The notes under the pieces were generated by a model that was not told the origin of the DNA, did not search any database, and worked only from the letters and a program-made list of their open reading frames with translations. Made by a program: the position numbers and the translations under genes. 64,000 nt of DNA from Puerhibacterium puerhi (GTDB lineage Bacteria; Actinomycetota; Actinomycetes; Actinomycetales; Cellulomonadaceae): NCBI RefSeq assembly GCF_009846865.1, contig NZ_WUWN01000002.1, positions 124,001 through 188,000 of the forward strand. Direction: 5' to 3'. Every line of letters begins with the position of its first letter. Position 1 is the stretch's first letter. This document shows, piece after piece, positions 51,715 to 61,712 of the stretch.

Positions 51715-52127
51715 GAGCGCCCCTGCCGAGCGGGCCGGCGCCGACGCGGTTCCTCCTGCCGCTGCCCGCTGTCGTCGTCATCGTCGTCGTCGCCGGTGAA
51801 GGCCTCCTTGACCGAGTCGATCACGCCGCGGGACTTGCCGCGGGCGCCGCCGCGCATCATGCCCTCGGTGAGCTCGGTGAGGTCCTTGCCGCCGGTCTGG
51901 GTGAGGTCGAGGCGGTTGGTGGCCTCCGCGAACCGGAGGTAGGTGTCCACGCTGGCGATGACGATGCGGGCGTCGATGGTGATCAGCTCGATGCCGACCA
52001 CGGAGACCCGCACGAAGATGTCGATGACGAGACCCTTGTCGAGGATGATGTTGATGACGTCGGCCAGCGAGGCGGACGACGGACGATCGAGATACCCGCC
52101 GCTGCGGGTGGTGGTGACCGCACTCAT
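51711..52127 (-). CDS. gvpA: Gas vesicle structural protein GvpA
   Basis: Main shell protein candidate, 138 residues. GvpA core at about 15-75: [44 protein letters not shown] (shown in pieces) give the helix-beta-beta-helix pattern of the rib protein. A long C-terminal extension (about 80-138) with an Asp7 run and a basic RRRRPARQ end is atypical compared with about 70 residues in cyanobacteria. GGAGGCACC precedes ATG 52127. Confidence 0.93.
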   Translation of the reverse strand: MSAVTTTRSGGYLDRPSSASLADVINIILDKGLVIDIFVRVSVVGIELITIDARIVIASVDTYLRFAEATNRLDLTQTGGKDLTELTEGMMRGGARGKSRGVIDSVKEAFTGDDDDDDDSGQRQEEPRRRRPARQGRS

Positions 52128-52157
52128 GGTGCCTCCTTCGTCTGCTGTCTCCGGGCG

Positions 52158-53456
52158 CTACCGACGGCTCCGACGGCGGGCCGGGGCGGGCTCCTGCGAG
52201 GCGGCCTCGTCGTCGGCCTCCTCCTCGTCCTCGTCGGCAGGCTCCTCCTCGTCCTCGGCGTACTCGTCCTCGGCGTAGTCCTCGTCGCCTTCCTCGCCCT
52301 CGTCGGCTTCCTCGCCCTCGTCGCCGTAGTCCTCCTCGTCGTACTCGTCGGCCGGCTCTTCCTCGTCGTACTCGCCCTCGTCGTACGCCCCGTCGTCGCC
52401 CTCGTGGGACTCCGGCTCGTACTCCTCGTCGTAGCCGGCGTCGTAGTCCTCGGCGCCTTCGCCCTCGGCGCCCTCCGCGGCCTCGCCCTCGTCGCCCTCG
52501 TCGCCCTCGTCCTGCTCCTCGCGGTCGGCGAGGGCGTCCTCGTGGCTGCGCACGATCTCGCCGTCGTGGATCTCCGCGTGGAAGCCCTCGAAGTCGTCGG
52601 GGTGCAGCACGGCGTCCTTCATGACGTACCGGACGAAGAACTTGAGCTCGAGCCGCACCCGTCGGTTGGCCGCCCGCCAGATGTTGGCGGTCTTCTCCAT
52701 GAACCCCTGCGGGTGGTACTCGAGGACGATCACGATGCGGGTGAGGTCCTCGGCCAGCTCGTGGAAGGTCACCGCGCCGCTGATGTGCCCCTTGGGGCCC
52801 GAGGAGTCCCAGACGATGCGCCGGTCGGGCACCTGCTCCTTGATCGTGGTCTCCCACTCGCGGTGCGACCAGAAGACCTGCCCCTTGAACTTCGCCTTGC
52901 CCTCGTCCGGGTCGAGCTCGGCCTTCTCGAGCTTCTTCATGAAGTCGGGCCACTGGTCGTAGGTGGTCCAGGCGTCGTAGACCACGTCGACCGGGGCGCC
53001 GACGTCGATGGCCTCGACGATGTTGTTGAACTTGAACTTCTTGTTGCCGCTGCCCTTGCCGCCGCCGCCCTCGCCGCGGCCGAAGATGCCCTTGACCGTC
53101 TCCTTCAGGCCCGTGCCGACGGCGGAGAGCCCGGCCTTGACGGGGGAGCCGCCCTCGGCGACCTTGCTCGCGCCCTCGGCGACCGCCGACGCCATCGGGC
53201 TGCTCTTGCCTCCGCCGTCGTCGTCACCGTCGCCGTTCTTGCCGTCGCCGTTCTTCCCGCCGCCCTTGCTGCCGCTTCCGCCGCCCTCGGCGTACTGGGT
53301 CAGGCGGTCGGTGAGGTTGCCGGCGGACTCCGACAGCCGGTTGACCGCACGGCCCCCGACGGCCTTGGCGTAGCTGCCGGCCGCCGCCTTCAGCACCGCC
53401 ATCGGCAGCCCGAGGCCCGGCTTCGGCACGTCGGGCTTGAGGGTGTTGTCGCTCAT
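52158..53456 (-). CDS. gvpZ: SRPBCC-domain gas vesicle cluster protein (GvpZ-like)
   Basis: 432 residues. An SRPBCC (cyclase/dehydrase) domain lies at about 145-300 (VVEAIDV-type start, VYDAWTTYDQWPDFMKKLE, GQVFWSHREWETTIKEQVPDRR in part). The N-terminal part is Gly/Lys/Asp-rich (KNGDGKNGDGDDDGGG). The C-terminal 115 residues are almost only Glu, Asp, Tyr, Ala and Gly, strongly acidic and predicted disordered. In Streptomyces gas vesicle clusters the SRPBCC gene is called gvpZ; the role is unknown. GGAGCAGCG precedes ATG 53456. Confidence 0.85.
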   Translation of the reverse strand: MSDNTLKPDVPKPGLGLPMAVLKAAAGSYAKAVGGRAVNRLSESAGNLTDRLTQYAEGGGSGSKGGGKNGDGKNGDGDDDGGGKSSPMASAVAEGASKVAEGGSPVKAGLSAVGTGLKETVKGIFGRGEGGGGKGSGNKKFKFNNIVEAIDVGAPVDVVYDAWTTYDQWPDFMKKLEKAELDPDEGKAKFKGQVFWSHREWETTIKEQVPDRRIVWDSSGPKGHISGAVTFHELAEDLTRIVIVLEYHPQGFMEKTANIWRAANRRVRLELKFFVRYVMKDAVLHPDDFEGFHAEIHDGEIVRSHEDALADREEQDEGDEGDEGEAAEGAEGEGAEDYDAGYDEEYEPESHEGDDGAYDEGEYDEEEPADEYDEEDYGDEGEEADEGEEGDEDYAEDEYAEDEEEPADEDEEEADDEAASQEPAPARRRSRR

Positions 53457-53483
53457 CGCGCTGCTCCTTCGCCCGGGGCCCGG

Positions 53484-54413
53484 TCAGCTCGACCGGCTCG
53501 AGCCGGAGGACCGCCGCCGCGTCTGCTGGGGCTTCTCGGTGGTGCCGGAGGCCCGCTCCGCGGTGGCCGAGGAGCCGCTCGACGAGCGGGCTCGCGAGCC
53601 CGTGCGGGGCGCGGGCCGGCGGGCGGTGGACGACGACCGAGCCGTCCGCCGCGGCGCCGGGCGCTCCTCCGGCTCCTTCGCGGGCTCGTCGCCCTGCACC
53701 TCGGTGCCCTCGTCCTCGGGGGCCTCCTCCGGGGCTTCCTCCTCGGGGCCCTCGTCGGTGCCCTCCTCCTCGGGCGCCTCCTCCTCGGGACCCTCGTCCT
53801 CTGCGGCCTCGTCGGTCGGGCCCTCCTCCTCGGGCGCCTCCGGCTCGGCGCCCTCGTTCTCCGGGGCCTCGTCCTCGGCGGGCTCCTCCTCGCCCTGCCC
53901 GGACAGCGCGCCGGTGGCCTTGCCGGCCGCGCCCCTCGCGGCCCGCCCGGCGCTCTTGCCGGCCTTCCCGGCCGTCTCGCCGGCGGTCCCTGCCGCGTCC
54001 CCGGCAGCCCCCGCCGCGTCCCCGGCAGCTCCTGCCGCGCCACCGGCCGCCTCGCCGGCGGTGTGCTGGAGGCGGTCGGTGCGCTCCTGCAGGTTGGAGC
54101 TGAGCGAGTCGACGCCGCGGGTGGCGGCGGCGAACGCCGCGGTCTTGGCGGCGTCCACGAGCTTGCCGGTGAGCTGGTCGGTGAGGTTCTTGATCTCCGG
54201 CGACGACATCAGCGTGTCCCGGAGGCCCGACAGGCCGCCCAGCGCCCCACCGGCGGCGCCGGCGCCACCGGCCTCGCCCTTGGACTCCTCGCCGCCGGCC
54301 AGTCCACGGCCGGCCATGGCCAGGGCGAGGGCGAGCGCCGTCTTCCCGTGCTTCGTACGGCCGAGCAGATACCCGCCAATCACGAGCGCGGCGAGCTTGA
54401 GCTTGTCATCCAT
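53484..54413 (-). CDS. gvpY: Gas vesicle cluster protein GvpY-like, low-complexity
   Basis: 309 residues. The N terminus MDDKLKLAALVIGGYLLGR forms a single hydrophobic segment followed by KHGKTALALALAMAG. The middle is an Ala/Gly-rich repetitive helix region (repeats of GDAAGAA), then an acidic block of repeated EEEAPEEE-like words (about 180-260) and a basic Ser/Arg-rich end. It matches the position and N terminus of gvpY in Streptomyces; function unknown, possibly membrane attachment. First gene of the cluster; GGGAG precedes ATG 54413. Confidence 0.75.
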   Translation of the reverse strand: MDDKLKLAALVIGGYLLGRTKHGKTALALALAMAGRGLAGGEESKGEAGGAGAAGGALGGLSGLRDTLMSSPEIKNLTDQLTGKLVDAAKTAAFAAATRGVDSLSSNLQERTDRLQHTAGEAAGGAAGAAGDAAGAAGDAAGTAGETAGKAGKSAGRAARGAAGKATGALSGQGEEEPAEDEAPENEGAEPEAPEEEGPTDEAAEDEGPEEEAPEEEGTDEGPEEEAPEEAPEDEGTEVQGDEPAKEPEERPAPRRTARSSSTARRPAPRTGSRARSSSGSSATAERASGTTEKPQQTRRRSSGSSRSS

Positions 54414-54566
54414 GGCGACTCCCAACGATTGCTGGGTTGGGTGAACGGCCAGTCCCCCCTGGCTACTGGTCGCCTGGTTCCTTGCAGGATGACACGGGCG
54501 CCGACCCCTCGCGCGCCCGAGACCCCCGGTCAGCGGGTGAGGTCTGCGGGCGGGTCCGGCGGGGCC

Positions 54567-55199
54567 TCAGGCCTTCGCGGCCGCCTGCTTCGTCCCCGCC
54601 TGCTTCGTCCCCGCCTGCTTCGCCGCGGCCTTCTGCGCCTTCTTGAACTCGCGCACCTTGGCCATGGCGTCCGCGCTCGTCACGTCGGCGATCGAGCGGA
54701 ACGAGCCCTCGTCGCCGTAGTGCCCGGCGGCCTCGCGCCAGCCGGCCGGGGTGACGCCGCGCTGCTTGCCCAGCAGGGCCAGGAAGATCTGTGCCTTCTG
54801 CGTGCCGAACCCGGGCAGCGCCTCGAGGCGCGCGAGCACCTCGGCGCCGGTGGGCGCCTCGCCCGCGGCGCCCGGCGTCGTCCAGATGCGGGTCACGTCG
54901 CCGTCGTAGTCGTCGACGACGGCGCGCGCCACCGCCTGCACGCGGCCGGCCATCGAGCGGCCGTAGCGGTGGATCGCCGGCGGCGTGGTGGCCATCGTGA
55001 CGAACGCGTCGGGGTCGGCGTCGGCGATCGCGCGCGGGTCCAGGGTGCCCATGCGGTCGCGGATCTTCCGGGGGCCGGCGAAGGCGGCCTCCATCGGATA
55101 CTGCTGGTCCAGCAGCATGCCGACCAGCAGCGCGAACGGGTCGTCGGAGAGCAGCTGGTCGGACTCGGCGTCGCCGGTGAGCCACAGGGCGGAGGTCAT
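54567..55199 (-). CDS. HhH-GPD family base-excision DNA glycosylase-like protein
   Basis: 210 residues. Helix-hairpin-helix glycosylase fold: VGMLLDQQYPMEAAFAGPRKI, LPGFGTQKAQIFLALLGKQ (the hairpin and GPD loop, where a catalytic Asp is expected but not obvious) and GVTPAGWREA. The C terminus ends in a Lys/Ala/Gln tail encoded by three 15-bp direct repeats (KQAGT). This small group is annotated as HhH-GPD fold DNA repair proteins in actinobacteria; lesion specificity is unknown. ATG 55199. Confidence 0.85.
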   Translation of the reverse strand: MTSALWLTGDAESDQLLSDDPFALLVGMLLDQQYPMEAAFAGPRKIRDRMGTLDPRAIADADPDAFVTMATTPPAIHRYGRSMAGRVQAVARAVVDDYDGDVTRIWTTPGAAGEAPTGAEVLARLEALPGFGTQKAQIFLALLGKQRGVTPAGWREAAGHYGDEGSFRSIADVTSADAMAKVREFKKAQKAAAKQAGTKQAGTKQAAAKA

Positions 55200-55287
55200 G
55201 CGCCCATTCTGGCCGACGACGCCGCGGCAGGCCGTTGACCAGGCCCGGCGCACGGAGGATCCTGGTGGCGTACGAAGGAAGTGCACC

Positions 55288-55851
55288 ATGCGCCGTCGAC
55301 TGCTCGCCTGGTTGGCCGTCCTGTCGTTGCTGTTCGCCGGGACCGTGCTCGTGGCCCCGACGGCAGCGGCCCATCCGTACTGCGGGCAGGCGTGGACCTC
55401 GCTCGCCAAGAGCGACCCGGGCATGTCCCGCGGGCAGCTCACCGACGTGCGCGCCGGCCGCCACGCCTGCTTCGACCGGCTCGTGCTCGACGTGAGCCGC
55501 CCGCTGACCGGCTGGTCGGTGCGGTACGTGAGCCGCGTCGTCGCCGACGGGTCGGGGCACGTCGTGCCGGTCCGCGGCGGGGCCCGCATGGAGGTCGTCG
55601 CGCGGGTCGGCATCGACCCGGACGGTCCGCTCGCCGTCCGTCCCGGCACCCGGCTCGCCGGCACGGCCGGCTTCCGCACCTTCCGCGACGTCGTGTACGC
55701 CGGCAGCTTCGAGGGCGTCACGACGGTCGGGCTGGGGGTGCGGGCGCGGCTGCCCTTCCGGGCGTTCGTCGTGCCGGGACCGGGCCACGGGTCCCGGCTG
55801 GTGGTCGACGTCGGCCACCGCTGGTGCGCCCCGGGGCACACCGACTGCTGA
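55288..55851 (+). CDS. Secreted AMIN-like domain protein
   Basis: 187 residues with a classical signal peptide (RRRLLAWLAVLSLLFAGTVLV, cleavage after AAAHP region near 27-30). The mature part has two Cys pairs at the ends (HPYCG and CAPGHTDC), RAGRHACFDRLVLDV, AGFRTFRDVVYAGSFEGVTTVG and RLVVDVGH, typical of actinobacterial AMIN-like secreted proteins. These may bind cell-wall components; no enzyme motif. GGAAG precedes ATG 55288. Confidence 0.8.
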   Translation: MRRRLLAWLAVLSLLFAGTVLVAPTAAAHPYCGQAWTSLAKSDPGMSRGQLTDVRAGRHACFDRLVLDVSRPLTGWSVRYVSRVVADGSGHVVPVRGGARMEVVARVGIDPDGPLAVRPGTRLAGTAGFRTFRDVVYAGSFEGVTTVGLGVRARLPFRAFVVPGPGHGSRLVVDVGHRWCAPGHTDC

Positions 55852-55960
55852 GCCGCGCGCGGGGGAGCCGGACGCCGCGCCGCCGGCCGCCGGCGGTCCG
55901 GATCGGCGACGCGCGCCCGACGTCGTGGCCCACGCCCCCGCGGTGGTGCAGAGTGCGCGC

Positions 55961-56854
55961 ATGAGCGTCGCGACCTGGGACTTCTTCATCGACCCTGCCC
56001 AGTTCCTGGCGGTGGCGGGCGAGCACCTCGCCGCCGACCCGGTGCTCGCCACCGTGGTGTCGACCACCGCGCAGCGGCTCGCGGCACGTGCGGCGGCCGG
56101 GGAGGGGCCGCCGGAGCACCCGCACTGGTTCGCCGTCACGCGCGACCGCGGCGACGTCGTCGGGGTGGCGATGCGGACCGCGCCCATGCCGCCCCACCCG
56201 CTGTACCTGCTGCCCATGCCCGACGACGCCGCCGTCGCGCTGGCCGACGCGCTGGTCGCCCGTGGGGAGCTGCCGGGCGGGGCCAACGGCGCGCTGCCGG
56301 CCGCCCGGCTCGTCGCCGAGCGGGTCGCGGCGCGCTCCGGCGCCGCGGTGACGGCAGCCGTCCGCACGCGGCTGTTCGAGGTGCGCACGGTGGTGCGGCC
56401 GGTCCGGACGCCGCCGGGCGGGCCGCGCCTCGCGACCACCGCCGACCTGGCGACGGTGCAGGGGTGGTTCGACGCGTTCGGGGCGGAGGCTGCCCGGCAG
56501 GCCGGCCGCGCTCCGAAGGGCCGGGCGGGGCACTTCCTGTCCGCCGACGACGTGACGCGGCGGGTCGCCGACGGGCGCGTCTGGCTGTGGGAGGACGCCG
56601 GGGAGACCGTGCACATGACCGGGGTGGCCGGGCCGGCGCTCGGCGTCGCGCGGGTCGGGCCGGTGTTCACCCCGCCGGCGCACCGCGGCCGCGGGTACGC
56701 GGGCGCGCTGGTCGCCCACGTCAGCCAGGCGCTGCTCGACGCCGGGCACCGGGTGTGCCTGTTCACCGACCAGGCCAACCCCGTGTCCAACGCGCTGTAC
56801 CAGCGCCTGGGGTACGAGCGCGTGGTCGACACGACCGAGCTGCTCATCGGCTGA
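55961..56854 (+). CDS. GNAT-family N-acetyltransferase
   Basis: 297 residues. The C-terminal GNAT fold is seen at about 190-297: VGPVFTPPAHRGRGYAGALVAHVSQ, where RGRGYAG is the acetyl-CoA pyrophosphate loop, and the final QANPVSNALYQRLGYERV. The N-terminal 150 residues form a separate, less conserved domain common in two-part GNAT proteins of actinobacteria. Substrate unknown. Single gene. Confidence 0.9.
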   Translation: MSVATWDFFIDPAQFLAVAGEHLAADPVLATVVSTTAQRLAARAAAGEGPPEHPHWFAVTRDRGDVVGVAMRTAPMPPHPLYLLPMPDDAAVALADALVARGELPGGANGALPAARLVAERVAARSGAAVTAAVRTRLFEVRTVVRPVRTPPGGPRLATTADLATVQGWFDAFGAEAARQAGRAPKGRAGHFLSADDVTRRVADGRVWLWEDAGETVHMTGVAGPALGVARVGPVFTPPAHRGRGYAGALVAHVSQALLDAGHRVCLFTDQANPVSNALYQRLGYERVVDTTELLIG

Positions 56855-56912
56855 CCGAGGCGGCCCGGCGCGCTCTCTCGCGCCGTCGGGCACGCCGTCG
56901 CACCATGGGGCC

Positions 56913-57371
56913 ATGGGCCTGCCCGCACCGATGCAGCCGGTCGCCCGGCGCGCGAACCCGTCCATGCTCCGCGTCGCCGCGAAGGTGCCGCCGTGGGTGG
57001 TGGTGCAGCACGTCGGGCGCACGAGCGGGCACGCCTACCGGACCCCGCTCGTCGCCTTCGCGGCACGCGCCCCGATCGACCCGGGCGCGACCGCCGTGCC
57101 CGGCCGGCCCGTGGTGACCCGCAGCGACCGCGACGTGCACGTCTACATCCCCCTGCCGTGGGGCGCCGACACCGACTGGTGCCGCAACGTGCGGGCCGCC
57201 GGCCGGTTCAGCCTGACCCGCCGCGGCGAGGAGTACCTGGCCGACGGGCTCGAGCTGGTCGACGTCGACGACGCGGCGCTCGGGCCCGGCCTGACCGCGG
57301 CCCTCAAGGCGTTCGGCGTGGGCCGGCTCCTGCGCGGGGTGCTGCACCGGCCCGCGCGCGTCCCCGTCTGA
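56913..57371 (+). CDS. Deazaflavin-dependent nitroreductase family protein (Ddn-like)
   Basis: 152 residues, split-barrel fold. WVVVQHVGRTSGHAYRTPLV is the Ddn/DUF385 hallmark, and WGADTDWCRNVRAAGRFSL and GLELVD follow. Mycobacterial Ddn uses reduced F420 to reduce quinones or nitroimidazoles; this relative probably also binds F420, in keeping with the other F420 genes in the window. Some members bind other cofactors, so cofactor choice is inferred. Confidence 0.82.
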   Translation: MGLPAPMQPVARRANPSMLRVAAKVPPWVVVQHVGRTSGHAYRTPLVAFAARAPIDPGATAVPGRPVVTRSDRDVHVYIPLPWGADTDWCRNVRAAGRFSLTRRGEEYLADGLELVDVDDAALGPGLTAALKAFGVGRLLRGVLHRPARVPV

Positions 57372-57462
57372 CGGCGGCCAGGACGGGGGTGCACGACCGG
57401 AGGACCGCGGACCGGGACGAGCCGGGCGTCCGCGACGCGCCGGGCGCCCGGGCCCGGCGTGC

Positions 57463-58378
<916 letters not shown>

Positions 58379-58386
<8 letters not shown>

Positions 58387-59479
58387 GGGCCCGCCCCCGC
58401 CACAGCAGGGCCGCGAAGACCGGCGCGCCGATCGCCGCGGTGACGATGCCGACCGGCAGCTCGCGCGGCTCGAACACGGTGCGCGCCAGGGTGTCGGCCC
58501 AGACCAGGAACGTGCCGCCGGCCAGCGCGGACAGCGGCAGCAGGGCGCGGTGCCGGGCCCCCACGAGCAGCCGCACGGCGTGCGGCAGGATCAGCCCGAC
58601 GAACCCGATGGACCCCGACTGCGCGACCAGCGCGCCGGTGAGCAGCGCGACGCCGACTAGCAGCACCCACCGCACGCGGGCCACGGGCACGCCGAGCGTC
58701 GCGGCGGCGGTGTCGCCGAAGGTGAACGCGTCCAGCAGCGAGCCGGTGCACGCCAGCGCGGTGCCCAGCACGAGCACCGCGCCGCCGGCCACGGCCACCG
58801 ACGTCCACGTCGCCCCGGCCACCGAACCCATGAGCCAGGACAGGATCTCGCGGTACTGGTCGCCCTTGGCCGACCAGAAGATGACGAAGCTCGTCGCTGC
58901 GGCGGCCAGCTGCCCGACGGCGAGGCCGGCCAGCACGGTGCGGGCCGGGGCGATGCCCCGCCCGCGCCCGGACGCCGCGGCCAGGCCCAGCGTGGCGACC
59001 AGCGCCGCCGTCGCGCCGACGAACGCCGCGACCGGCAGCAGCACCGTCGCGCCCAGCACCAGCACCGCCGCCGCGCCGAGCGACGCGCCGGAGGACAGGC
59101 CCAGCAGGTAGGGGTCGGCCAGCGGGTTGCGCGTCAGGGACTGCATGACGACGCCGCACACCGCCAGCCCGGCGCCCACCGCCGCGGCGGTGAGCACGCG
59201 CGGCAGCCGCAGCTGCCACACCATCGCGTCGGGCAGCCGGTCGAGCGGCGCCAGGCCGAGCGCGTCGCCCAGGCCCAGGTGCGTGGCGACCGAGCGCCAC
59301 ACGTCGCCCGGCGCGAGGTCGGCGGGCCCCACGGCCACGGCCAGCACGACGGAGGCCAGCAGCGCGACGGCGCCGACGGCGGCCCACGGGCCGGTGCGGC
59401 GCGCGCCGCTCGTCGCCCGCGGTGCCGCCGCGGTACCGGTCGAGGCGTCGGCCGAGGTGCCGGTCGGGGCGCTCGTCAC
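58379..59479 (-). CDS. FecCD-family ABC permease (siderophore/cobalamin type; possibly F420-0)
   Basis: 366 residues and about ten membrane segments, preceded by a low-complexity N terminus (about 30 residues). Family features: LPRVLTAAAVGAGLAVCGVVMQSLTRNPLADPYLLGLSSGA (seen in pieces), SGSIGFVGLILPHAVRLLVG and a C-terminal ELPVGIVTAAIGAPVFAALL. GTG 59479 overlaps the receptor stop by four bases. Confidence 0.9.
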
Positions 59480-60537
59480 CGCAGGTCCAGCTCCTGCAGC
59501 TGCGCCGCGAGGTCGACGACGGCGTCGACGTTGCGCACGCCCGCCTCGGTGGCCGGGAACGGCACGGTGAGGTAGCGGTGCTCGCGCACCGCGGTGAGCT
59601 GCGCGGTGGCGGGGTTGGACTCGAGCCGGGCGATCTTGTCCTCGGCGCTGTTCCAGGTGGCGTCGACCAGCACGATGACGTCCGGGTCGTCGGCCACGAC
59701 CTGCTCCCAGGACATCGAGGTCCAGGTGTCGTGGACGTCGGCGGCGACGTTCTCCAGCCCGACGGCGTCCATGATCATCTGCGGCGCGCCGATGCCGGCG
59801 CCGACGTAGGGCGTGTCCCCGCCGGAGGAGTACCACAGGGCGCTCAGGCCGCGGTCGTCCGGGGTGACGCCCGCGAGCGTCTCACGCTGCTGAGCCACCA
59901 GGTGGGCCGCCGCCTGGTTGGCGTCGAAGATCTCGCCGGCCTCGGTGATATCGGCGAAGACCTGGTCGAACGTCAGGGGGTCGGGCATGTACCCCTCGCC
60001 CTTGCACGCCGACGGCGAGACGTACGTGTCGACGCCGAGCTGCTCCAGCGTGCCGCGGTCGCCCGCGCCGTCGGCGGTGACGTTGGACTCCCAGCCGGCG
60101 TAGACGAGGTCCGGCTCGAGGGCGAGCGTGGCCTCGGTGCCGGGCACCTCGTCGCTGAACGGCGTCTCGACGGCCGTGCCGCGGGCGGCGTCGGCGAGGG
60201 AGTCGGGCACCGGGCCGTCGAGGTAGGCGGAGCCGACGATCCGGTCGCCCAGGCCGAGCGCGAGGAGCATCTCCGCCGTCGAGGACTTGATCGTCACCAC
60301 GCGCTGCGGGGCGGCGTCGATCGTCACGGCGAAGCCGCAGTTGTCGAGCGTCACGGGGTAGGTCGTGGCCACGGGGGCGTCGGACGACGCCGCCGGGGTG
60401 GTCGCCGCGGTGGCTCCGGCGCCGGCGGCTCCGTCGACGTCGCCGCCGCACGCGGCGAGGGCGAGGACGAGGCCGGCGGAGGCGGTGGCGGCGAGGACGG
60501 CGGGCAGGGCGGGGCGACGGGTGGGGCGCAGGCGCAC
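59476..60537 (-). CDS. Periplasmic-binding lipoprotein of FecCD-type importer (possibly F420-0)
   Basis: 353 residues, helical-backbone receptor (BtuF/FepB fold). Signal with lipobox ending LALAAC (Cys30), then the domain beginning VTIDAAPQRVVTIKSSTAEMLLALG-type sequence and SWEQVVADDPDVIVLVD. No TonB-dependent partner is expected in a Gram-positive. It resembles by recognition the group named putative F420-0 ABC transporter receptors. GTG 60537 has GGAG upstream. No cobalamin riboswitch motif is seen in front of it. Confidence 0.85.
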   Translation of the reverse strand: MRLRPTRRPALPAVLAATASAGLVLALAACGGDVDGAAGAGATAATTPAASSDAPVATTYPVTLDNCGFAVTIDAAPQRVVTIKSSTAEMLLALGLGDRIVGSAYLDGPVPDSLADAARGTAVETPFSDEVPGTEATLALEPDLVYAGWESNVTADGAGDRGTLEQLGVDTYVSPSACKGEGYMPDPLTFDQVFADITEAGEIFDANQAAAHLVAQQRETLAGVTPDDRGLSALWYSSGGDTPYVGAGIGAPQMIMDAVGLENVAADVHDTWTSMSWEQVVADDPDVIVLVDATWNSAEDKIARLESNPATAQLTAVREHRYLTVPFPATEAGVRNVDAVVDLAAQLQELDLR

Positions 60538-60749
60538 GCGAGTGACTCCAGGTGTGGCTGAGGGTGCCGGGTGGCTGACCGACGCGCCATCTCGCGTCCA
60601 CGGACCCGCGGCCCCAACGCACGGGTCGCGCCGACGGGCCAGATGCGCGGCCCGCGGTCCGCCGGTGAGCCTAGTACGCCGTCGTCGCGACTGCCCCGCG
60701 CCGCGTCGCGGCTGCGGGCCCAGCGGCGGGTGCTGTGGCGGCGAGTGCT

Positions 60750-61595
60750 TCAGCGGCGGGTCGCCGTCACCAGCAGGTACTCCCACTCCATCGTGCTGCT
60801 GCCGTCGTGGCCGGTCAGGTAGCGGTCGCCGAGGGCGGCGAGCTCCTCGTCGAGGCGCTGGGCGCGCTCGGCGTCGTCGCCGACGTGCCTGTACGTGGCG
60901 ATCATCGGGCCGTAGGTCGCCTTGAAGAAGTCGCGGAACTGGGCGCCGCTGGCGAACCGGTCCACCGTGAGCGTGCGCGTCTCGGCCCGCAGGTGCCGGA
61001 CGCGGTCGCCGAGCAGCTCGCGCACGTGCGTCTCGTCGCCCCACAGGGGCGGCGGCTGCGCGCCGGGTGGGGACGGCGGCGCGTCGGGGCGCAGCGTCGC
61101 GAACAGCTCGCCGATGAACCCGTCGGGCGTCCACGACGCCACGCCGATCCGCCCGCCGCGCCGGGTGACGCGGACGAGCTCGTCGGCGGCCAGCTGGTGG
61201 AACGGCGCGAACATGACGCCGATGCAGGACATGACGACGTCGAACTCGCCGTCGGCGTACGGCAGCGCGTGGGCGTCGGCCTGCTCCCAGCGCAGCTGCG
61301 CGCCCTGTGCGGCGGCCCGCGCCCGGCCGGCGTCGAACAGCTCGGGCGTCAGGTCGGAGGCGACGACGTCGGCGCCGGCGAGCGCGGCGGGGATGGCGGC
61401 GTTGCCGGAGCCGGCGGCGACGTCGAGGACGCGCTGGCCGGGGCGGACCTCGCACGCCTCGACGAGCGCCGGGCCGAGGCCGGCCACGACCTCCGCGACG
61501 GCGGGGTAGTCGCCGGAGGCCCACAGGGCGTGGTGCTTGGTGCGGACGGTCGCCAGCAGCTCGGCCGGGACCGCGGGGGAGAGAGGGGTCGTCAT
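60750..61595 (-). CDS. Class I SAM-dependent methyltransferase
   Basis: 281 residues. Rossmann-like methyltransferase: motif I VLDVAAGSGNAAIPAA, DLTPELFDAGRARA, motif with ADAHALPYADGEFDVVMSCIGVMF, and VASWTPDGF. Similar to UbiE-like small-molecule methyltransferases; substrate unknown. GAGGAGG precedes ATG 61595. It lies upstream of the importer genes on the same strand, with a 212-base gap that probably contains a promoter (TACTAGGCT on the minus strand). Confidence 0.88.
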   Translation of the reverse strand: MTTPLSPAVPAELLATVRTKHHALWASGDYPAVAEVVAGLGPALVEACEVRPGQRVLDVAAGSGNAAIPAALAGADVVASDLTPELFDAGRARAAAQGAQLRWEQADAHALPYADGEFDVVMSCIGVMFAPFHQLAADELVRVTRRGGRIGVASWTPDGFIGELFATLRPDAPPSPPGAQPPPLWGDETHVRELLGDRVRHLRAETRTLTVDRFASGAQFRDFFKATYGPMIATYRHVGDDAERAQRLDEELAALGDRYLTGHDGSSTMEWEYLLVTATRR

Positions 61596-61712
61596 GGTGT
61601 CCCTCCTCGGACCGTGACGGATGACGACACCTCCCAGCGTGCGCTGGTCGCGTGCGCCGATAAAGGGGGGCGGCGGGGATCGGCCGCGCAGGTCGCGGCT
61701 AGGGTGCGAGGC

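Noticed and set aside
60538-60749. Possible cobalamin riboswitch before the FecCD-type importer
   Set aside because: The B12-box and its surrounding conserved blocks are not found on the minus strand; only a promoter-like TACTAGGCT is visible.
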